The notes beneath the pieces are model-generated. The model did no database searches and was not told the origin of the DNA. It worked only from the letters and a program-made list of their open reading frames with translations. From NCBI GenBank assembly GCA_025450375.1, contig JANWHO010000246.1:1-5962 (forward strand): a stretch of 5,962 nucleotides of DNA. Reading direction: 5' to 3'. The stretch comes from Chloroflexota bacterium. GTDB lineage: Bacteria; Chloroflexota; UBA5177; JANWHV01. Positions 1 to 5,962 of this stretch are shown here, in pieces. How positions within the stretch are numbered: the first letter of the stretch is position 1; every line of letters starts with the position of its first letter. Made by a program: the position numbers and the translations under genes.

Positions 1-1019
1 AGTGGGGCCGCAGCCCCGAGCCGAAAAACAGAAAGCCAAGCAGGTAAACCGCGCAATACAGGAGAAGCAGCCGGGCCAGCGCCGCTCCCGCCGGGACGGG
101 TGCTGCTCTCGGCTACTCCTTGGCCCAGCACCGCTCTGGCGCAGACGCCGGCCCCAAGCGCCAGACCCAAAGCGATGGCCCATGCGCCTTGATGGATTCC
201 CAGCAATCGCCAGGCGAGCACCACCACACGCGCCAGCGTCGGTCCCAACGCCCGACCGGGCCCACCATTACTATGATGGCCGTAGGCCAGCCAGGCACGG
301 GTCTCCACCAGACCATGCGTGAGCTCATGGACGATCACCGGAGCGAACAGCAGCAGCATGGCCGCCAGGCCCAGAAGCGCATAGCGCCAGCTCCAGAGAG
401 GGGGACGGAACACCAGAAGATAGAGAACATAAAACGGGACCAGCAGCACCGCGGTGGGCTGTAACTGTAGCGCCACCCCGGTCCAGATCCCCAACAGGGC
501 CAGGTGATGCTGCCGGCCATCGCGCAACTCCAGCAAACTCCAGAGGATCAGCACCACCAGGCAGGGGAGCATGTTCGGCCACAGAAAGCGCGAATAGTAG
601 ACCACTTCCTGTGAGGTGGCCAGGACCAACGCGGCCACCAGTCCGGCCACTCGTCCGCCCCCATGGCGGGTCATCAAGTCGTAGCAGAGGCCAACCGCCA
701 GCACCTGGCAGATCCCATTCAGGGCCACGGCCGCTGTCGGGTTGTAGTGGAAGAGCCAGAGTGGAATCGCGATCAGGTAGTCAAAGAGAGGGCCAATGTG
801 CGCGCTGCCCACCGCCAGGGCCAGGCCATACACCGGGAATCGGTGATCCATGATCAGGGCGCGGACAGCCAGCACCGACAACCCCTCGTCACCCTGGAAA
901 TGCTGCAGATCGTTCAGGCGATAAAACTGGAGGAACGCGGACAACGCGAGTATCGCGCCCAGGGCAATAAGCGGCACAAGATCCGGCCACGCTCGGGTTC
1001 TTAATGCGCTATGCTCCAC
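1..1019 (-). CDS. GT39/PMT_2-like membrane glycosyltransferase, 3' end cut by window edge, apparent frameshift
   Basis: Reading the minus strand from GTG (1019-1017) gives 339 open codons to the window edge. The product is a multi-pass inner-membrane protein. Members of this family transfer a sugar from a polyprenyl-phosphate carrier to lipid, protein or glycan on the periplasmic side; the substrate here cannot be told. After a first membrane helix (about residues 14-32) comes the first-loop acidic pair, QGDEG at 43-47 (Asp44-Glu45), the family's catalytic-loop motif. Further family-like signatures are GPLFDYL (76-82), YYSRFLWPN (141-149) and QLQPTA (185-190), set among several hydrophobic helices. 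From about residue 300 this frame turns Gly/Pro/Ser-rich, while the +1 frame carries a perfect membrane helix ending in LRPH, so the gene looks frameshifted. GTG is the only plausible start in frame; GGAGGG lies 12 bases upstream, which is a wide spacing. It is transcribed away from the cytochrome and cyd genes, so no functional link to them is implied. The family call is good; the specific role is unknown. Confidence 0.8.
   Translation of the reverse strand, partial: MEHSALRTRAWPDLVPLIALGAILALSAFLQFYRLNDLQHFQGDEGLSVLAVRALIMDHRFPVYGLALAVGSAHIGPLFDYLIAIPLWLFHYNPTAAVALNGICQVLAVGLCYDLMTRHGGGRVAGLVAALVLATSQEVVYYSRFLWPNMLPCLVVLILWSLLELRDGRQHHLALLGIWTGVALQLQPTAVLLVPFYVLYLLVFRPPLWSWRYALLGLAAMLLLFAPVIVHELTHGLVETRAWLAYGHHSNGGPGRALGPTLARVVVLAWRLLGIHQGAWAIALGLALGAGVCARAVLGQGVAESSTRPGGSGAGPAASPVLRGLPAWLSVFRLGAAAP
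60..112 (-). other. Probable frameshift zone in the glycosyltransferase gene
   Basis: The main frame stays open here, but its product changes from membrane protein to a Gly/Pro/Ser-rich string (around STRPGGSGAGP). The frame one base further on begins after a TAG (minus strand, 115-113) and encodes ALARLLLLYCAVYLLGFLFF and then GSGLRPH down to position 2. That is a typical transmembrane helix followed by the L-x-PH(Y) motif expected in this family. A net +1 shift (one inserted base or two lost) within this interval would join the two. There is no homopolymer longer than three bases to blame. It may be a true mutation or an assembly error. Confidence 0.7.
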
Positions 1020-1079
1020 ACTGATGGGCCGCCCTCCAAGCCGCTCGTCCTCCTCATGGTACAGAAAAGGTGACTCGGT
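1020..1079. promoter_or_regulatory. Divergent intergenic region between glycosyltransferase and cytochrome c
   Basis: Sixty bases separate the two divergent start codons, so promoters for both genes should lie in or near this gap, possibly extending into the coding sequences. I find no convincing -35/-10 pair on either strand; the region is GC-rich. The only clear signals are the ribosome-binding site of the cytochrome gene at its right end and a GGAGGG upstream of the glycosyltransferase GTG on the other strand. Confidence 0.3.
1066..1073 (+). promoter_or_regulatory. Ribosome-binding site of the cytochrome c gene
   Basis: AAAGGTGA lies six bases before the ATG at 1080. This is a good Shine-Dalgarno match at a good distance and supports that start codon. 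Confidence 0.6.
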
Positions 1080-1460
1080 ATGATTCCTCCGGAATCGGAG
1101 TCCGCGCGTCGCCCAATCCGTGCCTTCGCGCGGTGGTGGATGCTGGCCGGGTTGCTGGTAGCCGTGACGGCATTGGTCGTAGGCGTGACCGTGCTGATCC
1201 GGTCCCCGGAGCGCCCCAGCACCGATCGACGGCAGGAGATCGCCCGTGGCCGCGCCGATTTTGCCACCGGCTCCTGCATCTCCTGCCATGCGCTCTATCC
1301 CATTTCGTCCGCTGGCGGGGCGATTGATCTCACCCACGAGGGAACCCGGCACACGTTCGTCTGGCTCCAGCACGAGATCCGCTTCCCCACCTCACAGCGC
1401 CCGCCGACCCCACCCGGGCAGGCCGACGACCTGGCCGCCTTCCTCGCCAGCCTTAAATAG
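1080..1460 (+). CDS. Membrane-anchored mono-haem c-type cytochrome
   Basis: This 126-residue protein has a short Arg-containing N-terminus, one hydrophobic helix (about residues 20-40, uncleaved anchor or signal) and a small periplasmic domain. CISCH at 66-70 is a CXXCH motif: Cys66 and Cys69 would bind haem covalently and His70 would be the proximal iron ligand. The tail (LAAFLASLK, 118-126) resembles the C-terminal helix of class I cytochromes c. The usual distal Met is missing: where an MPP-type motif is expected the sequence reads RPPTPP (107-112), and the mature domain has no Met at all. His91 and His98 are the alternative ligands in view. Length is normal for a single small cytochrome domain. 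It lies 99 bases upstream of cydD on the same strand, so it could feed electrons to, or be made alongside, the bd oxidase system, but bd oxidases take electrons from quinol rather than cytochrome c. Recognition as a c-type cytochrome is strong; its partner is unknown. Confidence 0.85.
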   Translation: MIPPESESARRPIRAFARWWMLAGLLVAVTALVVGVTVLIRSPERPSTDRRQEIARGRADFATGSCISCHALYPISSAGGAIDLTHEGTRHTFVWLQHEIRFPTSQRPPTPPGQADDLAAFLASLK

Positions 1461-1465
1461 GAGGA
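1459..1465 (+). promoter_or_regulatory. Orphan Shine-Dalgarno-like sequence
   Basis: AGGAGGA overlaps the cytochrome stop codon (TAG, 1458-1460) and is a near-perfect ribosome-binding site. No ATG, GTG or TTG follows within normal distance; the nearest rare candidate (ATT at 1478) meets a stop after three codons. It may be chance, a remnant of a lost gene or start codon, or a binding site in the leader. It does not serve cydD, which has its own site about 90 bases later. Confidence 0.4.
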
Positions 1466-1549
1466 TCAGTTTTACGATTTCTTTATAGAGTCATGCTACT
1501 TGTCTTCACCTACCGCTGTTATGTTCTAAGACGCATAGCACAGGTTGGC
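1466..1549 (+). promoter_or_regulatory. AT-rich leader, probable cydDCA promoter region
   Basis: Bases 1466-1545 are about 40% G+C, against well over 60% around them, which is typical of a promoter. Loose -10-like hexamers are TATAGA (1484-1489) and TATGTT (1520-1525); TTTACG (1471-1476) is a weak -35-like candidate. None forms a properly spaced consensus pair. I see no clear FNR-type TTGAT-N4-ATCAA site and no strong terminator hairpin after the cytochrome gene, so read-through from that gene is also possible. Confidence 0.4.
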
Positions 1550-1555
1550 GAGGAG
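1550..1555 (+). promoter_or_regulatory. Ribosome-binding site deciding the cydD start
   Basis: GAGGAG lies four bases before the ATG at 1560. It supports that ATG over the in-frame TTG at 1545, which would place this site inside the gene and has no comparable sequence in front of it. Confidence 0.6.
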
Positions 1556-1559
1556 CGTG

Positions 1560-3362
1560 ATGGCACAGAGCCTTGTCCTAAGACTTTCGGGCACGCGGCG
1601 GTGGGTGGCGATCAGCACGGCCCTGGGTCTTCTGGGGACGCTGCTCACCATTGGGCAGATGGCGCTGTTGGCCCATGTAACGGCCCGCGCGTTCCGGGAT
1701 CATGCCGGCCTCGGGGCGTTGGGGTTGGAACTGGCGGCCTTCCTGGGTCTGGTGCTGATCCGCGCCACCGTCACGGGACTGCGCGAAACGGCCGGCCAGG
1801 CAGGCGCTCGCTGCGCCAAACAGGCGCTGCGGACCCAATTGTTGGCCCATCTTCAACGGATTGGCCCTCTGGGCCTGAAGGGTGAGCGGACGGGGGATCT
1901 GGTGGCGGTCGCGGGCGAGGGGATCGAACGCCTCGACCCCTATGTGGCCCGTTACCTGCCTCAGATAGCCCTCGCCGTGCTGACTCCGCTAGCAATTCTC
2001 GTGGCCGTGGCGGCGCGAGACTGGATCAGCGCGATCATTTTGCTGGCAACCGCTCCCATCTTGCCGCTGCTGATGGCCCTGGTAGGGCGCTATGCCGAAA
2101 GCCACCTTCAGGCCCAGTGGACCACTCTGGCCCGAATGAGCGCCTATCTCCTGGACACCCTGCAAGGACTGACCACGATCAAGACCCTGGCCCGCGGCGT
2201 GGTCACCGGGGAGAACGTCCGCCGGATCAGCACCGCCTATAAGGACCGGACCTTGCGGGCGCTCCGCTACGCCTTCCTCTCCAGCCTGGTCCTGGAGTTT
2301 ATCACCGCCGGCGCCATCGCCATGGTGGCCGTGGTTCTCGGTACTCGCCTGCTGGATGGCGCCCTCTCGTTCGAGACCGCGTTCTTCGTCCTCTTGCTGG
2401 TCCCGGAGTTCTACCGTCCCCTCCGCGACCTGGGCCAGCACCGGCACGCGGCCATGGAGGCGAAGGCGCCAATGGAACGGATAGCGGCGCTGTTGGCGGT
2501 GCCCATCGGACCCGACTCCGCGCCGCTAACCGGCGACCCCCAGCCTCAGCCGACTCGTTCCCGCCATCCGGCCTCAGCCGGAGGTTCTCTTTCAACCGAG
2601 GAACCGATCATCCTGGCCCGTCCGCTCCAGATCGTGTTGAGTGGGGCCGGCTATTCCTACCCCGGCAGCCAGTCACCCGCCTTGAGCGGGATCGACCTCG
2701 TCCTGAGGCCCGGAACCCGAAGCGCTCTGGTGGGGCCAAGTGGGGCCGGGAAGAGCACCTTGGTGGGATTGATCCTCCGCTTCATCGAGCCAACCGTAGG
2801 CGGTATCGCGGTCAACGGGGTTCCCCTGGCCGCCTTGCCGGTGGAGGACTGGCGCGCCCATCTGGCCTACGTCCCCCAGCGGCCCCACCTGTTTGCCGGC
2901 AGCATCGCGGAGAATATCGCGCTCGGGCGGCAGGGCGCCTCTCCCCAGGACGTGGCCTGGGCGGCGGCCATGGCCGGGGCGGATCACTTCATCGAACGGC
3001 TGCCCGCTGGATACGAGACCGTGATTGGCGAGCGAGGGGCGCGTCTAAGCGGCGGTGAGGCCCAGCGAATCGCGATTGCCCGCGCCTTCATTCGCGACGC
3101 GCCGGTCTTGATCCTCGACGAACCAACCTCGGCCCTCGACCCGGCCACCGAGGCGATAATCCGGACTGCCCTGGAGCGTCTGATGCCCGGGCGCGTGGTC
3201 CTGATCGTGGCCCATCGCCTGAACACGGTGGCCACCGCCGACCAGATCGCGGTCCTGGAGCGGGGCAAGCTGGTAGAGATCGGCGTCCACCGCGAACTGA
3301 TCGAGCGCGGCGGCCTCTATGCGCGCCTGGCGGGACGGAGCAGGGAAGCGGTGACCGTATGA
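1560..3362 (+). CDS. cydD: ABC exporter subunit CydD (cytochrome bd assembly)
   Basis: This 600-residue half-transporter has an N-terminal six-helix membrane domain (about 1-310) and a C-terminal ATPase domain (about 355-600). It pairs with CydC in the inner membrane. The complex is required for cytochrome bd assembly and has been reported to export cysteine/glutathione and, in later structural work, to handle haem. CydD-type landmarks shared with the E. coli protein are RYLPQIALAV (131-140), ALVG (173-176), AFLSS near 240, LEF (245-247) and PEFYRPLRDLG (282-292). ATPase motifs: Walker A GPSGAGKST (392-400, Lys398), Q-loop Gln440, signature LSGGEAQR (496-503), Walker B LILDEP (517-522, catalytic Glu521) and H-loop His552. 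The signature is canonical, unlike the LSVGQ that I recall for E. coli CydD. The linker at about 315-352 is long and Pro/Ser-rich. An in-frame TTG at 1545 would add five residues, but the ribosome-binding site favours ATG 1560. The stop overlaps the cydC start. Confidence 0.93.
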   Translation: MAQSLVLRLSGTRRWVAISTALGLLGTLLTIGQMALLAHVTARAFRDHAGLGALGLELAAFLGLVLIRATVTGLRETAGQAGARCAKQALRTQLLAHLQRIGPLGLKGERTGDLVAVAGEGIERLDPYVARYLPQIALAVLTPLAILVAVAARDWISAIILLATAPILPLLMALVGRYAESHLQAQWTTLARMSAYLLDTLQGLTTIKTLARGVVTGENVRRISTAYKDRTLRALRYAFLSSLVLEFITAGAIAMVAVVLGTRLLDGALSFETAFFVLLLVPEFYRPLRDLGQHRHAAMEAKAPMERIAALLAVPIGPDSAPLTGDPQPQPTRSRHPASAGGSLSTEEPIILARPLQIVLSGAGYSYPGSQSPALSGIDLVLRPGTRSALVGPSGAGKSTLVGLILRFIEPTVGGIAVNGVPLAALPVEDWRAHLAYVPQRPHLFAGSIAENIALGRQGASPQDVAWAAAMAGADHFIERLPAGYETVIGERGARLSGGEAQRIAIARAFIRDAPVLILDEPTSALDPATEAIIRTALERLMPGRVVLIVAHRLNTVATADQIAVLERGKLVEIGVHRELIERGGLYARLAGRSREAVTV

Positions 3363-5104
3363 CTACCATGATCCGCGCCGGACGTCTCCTCGGCTTTCTC
3401 CGCCCCTACCGGCGACAAACCGCAATCGCCCTGCTGCTCGGTTGCGCCACGGTGGCCGCCAATGTGGGCCTGTTGGCGGTCGCCGCCTATCTGATCGCCG
3501 CGGCGGCGCTGAAGCCCCTTTTGATCACCCTCTCTATCCCCATCTATTTGGTGCAAGCCCTGGGGATCAGCCGCGCCTTCGTCCGTTACGGCGAGCGGCT
3601 CACCGGCCATCGGGTCGCGCTCTCGCTGCTGGCCGAACTACGGGTCTGGCTATTCAGCCGCCTGGAACCGCTGGCCCCAGCCATCGTGGTCCGATCTCGA
3701 GGCGGCGACCTGCTGGCCCGCCTGGTCACCGATCTGGATGATCTGCAAGCTCTTTACCTGCGCGTCTGGGCCCCGGTAGTGGTGGCGATGACTATGGGCG
3801 GAGTGTCGGTGGCCGTGTTCGCCATCTTCAGTCCCACGCTGGCCCTGGCCGCCGCCTGTTTCCTTCTAGCGGCCGGGATCATAATTCCCCTCTTGGGTTG
3901 TAGGTTGACCAGAGGGATCGGTTCGCGCCAGGTGGCGGCCCGCGCCGACCGAGAGAGCGGCCTGGTGGATGGCCTGCGGGGGATGCCCGATCTGCTGGCC
4001 CTTGGCCAGGCCGGCGCCTACCGCGCGCGCATGACCGCCCTGGACGCCCGGAGCGGCGCCCTGGAACGGCGGCAAGCGCGCATCCAGGGCATGCAAGCCG
4101 CGCTGGGCGATCTGGTGGCCGGCCTGGCGGTCTGGACGGTGCTGATCCTGGCGATCCCGCTGGTGGCCCAGGGAACGATCAATGGGGTGTATTTGGGGAT
4201 GCTGGGGTTGCTGATGCTGGGGAGTTTCGAGGCGGTGCAGCCGCTCGGGCAGGCATTCGCGATCCTGGGCCGGTCCATGGCGGCGGCCGAGCGAATCCTC
4301 GCCCTTGGGAGCGGAATCCCCGCCGTCACGGATCCGGCGGAGCCGCGCCCGATTCCTCCGCGCCCAGAGCTGTCCTTCGAGGCCGTCTCCTTTGCCTACG
4401 AAGGTGGTAGCCCAGTTCTACACGACATAACCTTCTCGCTCACGGTGGGGAAGCGGATCGCGGTGGTGGGCCCCAGTGGAGCAGGGAAGAGTACCCTGGC
4501 CCATCTAGCCCTCCGGTTCTGGGATCCCATCTCGGGGGTAATACGGCTGGGTGGACGAGACATTCGCCAGTATGCCCTGGACGATCTTCGCCGCAGGATC
4601 GCGGTGGCGAGCCAGGACACCAGTATCTTTACCGATACCCTACGAGCCAATCTGAGGATGGCCCGCCCGGATGCCACCGACGCGGAACTACTCGGTGCTC
4701 TGGAGCAGGCCCAACTTGCCGATCCGCTAGCCGGCATGCCCGAGGGACTGGACACCTGGCTCGGCGAACAGGGCGCGCGCCTCTCCGGCGGCGAGCGGCA
4801 GCGCCTGACCATCGCGCGGGCCTTTCTCCGCCAGGCGCCGATTCTCATTCTGGACGAGCCCACCGCCAACCTGGATCCTCTCACCGAGGCGGCGCTGCTG
4901 GACCAGATTCACCGTCACGCCGAGGGCCGGGCCTTGCTGCTGATTACCCACCGCTTGGTGGGGATGGAACGCATGGACGAGATTATCGTGCTGGACCAGG
5001 GGCGGATCGTGCAGCGCGGCAATCACGCCGTGCTACGCGCGATCCCCGGCTGCTATCGGCAGTTGTTGGAGGCGCAGGAGAGCCTGCTGGCTGATGCGTC
5101 CTGA
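3359..5104 (+). CDS. cydC: ABC exporter subunit CydC (cytochrome bd assembly)
   Basis: This 581-residue partner of CydD has a six-helix membrane domain (about 1-320) followed by an ATPase domain. The N-terminal stretch RYGERLTGH (76-84) matches the E. coli CydC segment RYFERLVSH, so Arg80 and His84 align with Arg81 and His85, residues I recall as haem-contacting in the CydDC structure. LYLRVWAP (about 131-138) parallels LYLRVISP of E. coli. ATPase motifs: Walker A GPSGAGKST (371-379, Lys377), Q-loop Gln419, signature LSGGERQR (475-482), Walker B LILDEP (496-501, Glu500) and H-loop His531. Length is normal. The start ATG shares four bases (ATGA) with the cydD stop, indicating translational coupling and a fixed subunit ratio; GGTGA (3350-3354) lies four bases upstream. 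A second ATG at 3368 is in frame but less likely. CydC rather than CydD is assigned from the RYGERLTGH region and the order downstream of cydD. Confidence 0.92.
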   Translation: MTTMIRAGRLLGFLRPYRRQTAIALLLGCATVAANVGLLAVAAYLIAAAALKPLLITLSIPIYLVQALGISRAFVRYGERLTGHRVALSLLAELRVWLFSRLEPLAPAIVVRSRGGDLLARLVTDLDDLQALYLRVWAPVVVAMTMGGVSVAVFAIFSPTLALAAACFLLAAGIIIPLLGCRLTRGIGSRQVAARADRESGLVDGLRGMPDLLALGQAGAYRARMTALDARSGALERRQARIQGMQAALGDLVAGLAVWTVLILAIPLVAQGTINGVYLGMLGLLMLGSFEAVQPLGQAFAILGRSMAAAERILALGSGIPAVTDPAEPRPIPPRPELSFEAVSFAYEGGSPVLHDITFSLTVGKRIAVVGPSGAGKSTLAHLALRFWDPISGVIRLGGRDIRQYALDDLRRRIAVASQDTSIFTDTLRANLRMARPDATDAELLGALEQAQLADPLAGMPEGLDTWLGEQGARLSGGERQRLTIARAFLRQAPILILDEPTANLDPLTEAALLDQIHRHAEGRALLLITHRLVGMERMDEIIVLDQGRIVQRGNHAVLRAIPGCYRQLLEAQESLLADAS

Positions 5105-5116
5105 TCAAGGATGGGA

Positions 5117-5121
5117 AAGGA
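5117..5121 (+). promoter_or_regulatory. Ribosome-binding site of cydA
   Basis: AAGGA lies six bases before the ATG at 5128, within the 23-base cydC-cydA gap. That gap is too short and featureless for an obvious promoter, so cydA is probably transcribed with cydDC. Confidence 0.6.
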
Positions 5122-5127
5122 AGCGCC

Positions 5128-5962
5128 ATGGACGACGCGACGATAGCCTCACGGATCCAGTTCGCCTTCACCCTGACCTACCACTATCTGTTCCCCCAAC
5201 TCACCATGAGCCTGGCCCTCATGCTGGTGATCTTCAAGACCCTCTACCTATGGAAGGGGGACATCCGATATAACATCGCCGCGCAATTCTGGGCCAAAAT
5301 CTTCGCCATCACCTTTGTGGTCGGAGTGGTAACTGGCATTCCCATGGAGTTCCAGTTCGGCACCAACTGGGCCCGGTTCTCCGCCGCCACGGGCGCGATC
5401 ATCGCCCAGACCCTGGCCATGGAGGGCGCCTTCGCCTTCTTCCTGGAGTCCGCCTTTCTCGGCATCCTCCTGTTCGGCGAGCGCTCCTTTGGCCCGCGCG
5501 TCCACTGGCTCTCCGCCGTACTGGTCTGGCTGGGCACCTGGGCCTCGGGCGGCTTCATCATCGCCACCAACGCCTGGATGCAGCACCCGGTGGGCTATAC
5601 GATCCAGCCGGACGGCAAGTTCGCCTTGCACGACTACTGGGCGGTGCTCTTTAACTCCTGGATTATTCCCGAATATCTGCACGCGATCGGCGGCTCCGTG
5701 ATCACCGGCAGTTTCGTGCTGGCCGGCCTGGGAGCCTACTACCTGCTGGTCCGTCACCAGGTGGAGTATGGACAGATGTTCTGCACCATTGGGGTGGCAG
5801 TTGGTTTCATCGCATCCGCTCTTCAGCTCTTCCCCAGTGGCGATCTGGAGGGCCGCCAGGTGGCGGACCACCAGCCGGCCAAGCAGGCCGCCATGGAAGG
5901 GCTGTTCCGGAGCGAAAGCGGGGCCGGGATCGCCATCCTGGGCCAGCCCGACACCACCAATC
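5128..5962 (+). CDS. cydA: Cytochrome bd quinol oxidase subunit I, CydA (3' end cut by window edge)
   Basis: The first 278 residues of the subunit that oxidises quinol and carries haems b558, b595 and d, reducing oxygen to water without pumping protons. The product aligns almost without gaps to E. coli CydA. The N-terminus SRIQFAFTLTYH places His19 exactly at the haem ligand position and Arg9 is kept. Glu99 and Glu107 (MEGAFAFFLES) match the proton/haem-pocket glutamates. His185 (EYLHAIGGS) matches the b558 ligand His186. The start of the quinol-binding loop reads GDLEG, then HQPAKQAAMEG, with Lys252 and Glu257 at the E. coli quinol-site positions. Six of the nine expected helices are visible, at about 12-40, 55-75, 93-118, 127-150, 183-208 and 217-234. 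The b558 Met ligand (E. coli Met393) lies outside the window, so Q-loop length (long E. coli type or short CioA type) cannot be settled; GDLEG/HQPAK resembles the CioA side. The start is fixed by homology and ribosome-binding site. cydB is expected next. Confidence 0.95.
   Translation, partial: MDDATIASRIQFAFTLTYHYLFPQLTMSLALMLVIFKTLYLWKGDIRYNIAAQFWAKIFAITFVVGVVTGIPMEFQFGTNWARFSAATGAIIAQTLAMEGAFAFFLESAFLGILLFGERSFGPRVHWLSAVLVWLGTWASGGFIIATNAWMQHPVGYTIQPDGKFALHDYWAVLFNSWIIPEYLHAIGGSVITGSFVLAGLGAYYLLVRHQVEYGQMFCTIGVAVGFIASALQLFPSGDLEGRQVADHQPAKQAAMEGLFRSESGAGIAILGQPDTTN

Noticed and set aside
4..17. Small inverted repeat GGGGC-CGCA-GCCCC, a possible terminator stem
   Set aside because: It lies inside the glycosyltransferase coding sequence, has only five base pairs and no T-run; chance in GC-rich DNA.
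120..464. Plus-strand frames across the glycosyltransferase region, rich in Gln, Arg and His
   Set aside because: They are antisense to a clear membrane protein read on the minus strand with family motifs.
1001..1064. Short minus-strand reading frame MRRTSGLEGGPSVWSIAH ending at the start of the glycosyltransferase, possibly a leader peptide
   Set aside because: It is also just the tail of a longer shadow frame antisense to the cytochrome gene. No ribosome-binding site or regulatory codon pattern supports translation.
1545..1559. TTG at 1545 as the cydD start
   Set aside because: It has no upstream ribosome-binding site, while GAGGAG sits just before the ATG at 1560.
1493..1885. Plus-strand open frame of 130 codons overlapping the start of cydD
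   Set aside because: It is out of frame with cydD, has Gly/Arg/Pro-rich composition typical of GC-rich shadow frames and no recognisable motif.
4396..4884. Long antisense frame (162 codons) inside cydC
   Set aside because: It mirrors the conserved ATPase domain of cydC and is Arg/Ser/Pro-rich; codon bias in GC-rich DNA explains it.
5248..5871. Long antisense frame (207 codons) inside cydA
   Set aside because: The sense strand is unmistakable CydA with ligand residues at exact positions; the antisense frame has shadow composition (Gly/Glu/Asp/His-rich) and no motif.

Overview
The window is a GC-rich, gene-dense bacterial segment. By eye it is well above 60% G+C, apart from one AT-rich intergenic gap. 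It most likely comes from a Gram-negative, probably proteobacterial, aerobe or microaerobe. The evidence is a membrane-anchored c-type cytochrome, the bd-oxidase assembly transporter CydDC, and the gene order cydD-cydC-cydA, which is known from alphaproteobacterial cydDCAB operons. That gene order is suggestive only, and I cannot name the genus.

Left part (1-1019, minus strand): a multi-pass membrane protein of the GT39/PMT_2 (ArnT-like) polyprenyl-phosphate-sugar glycosyltransferase type. It starts at a GTG and runs off the left edge. Near its visible 3' end the membrane-protein character jumps to another reading frame, which indicates a +1 frameshift between about positions 60 and 112.

Middle (1080-1460, plus strand, divergent): a 126-residue cytochrome with an N-terminal membrane anchor and one CXXCH haem site. 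It has no methionine that could serve as the usual second haem ligand. An AT-rich gap of about 100 bases follows. It begins with a perfect Shine-Dalgarno-like sequence that has no start codon behind it, and it probably carries the promoter of the next operon.

Right part (1560-5962, plus strand): cydD, cydC (ATGA overlap) and the first 278 codons of cydA, tightly packed as one transcription unit. CydD and CydC form a heterodimeric ABC exporter in the inner membrane that is needed to assemble cytochrome bd (and, in E. coli, periplasmic c-type cytochromes). CydA is the haem-bearing quinol-oxidising subunit of that oxidase. cydB would be expected just past the right edge.

I see no tRNA, rRNA, CRISPR array, transposon or clearly new system. 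The points most worth a second look are the glycosyltransferase frameshift, the methionine-less cytochrome c beside a quinol oxidase operon, and the AT-rich leader of cydD.
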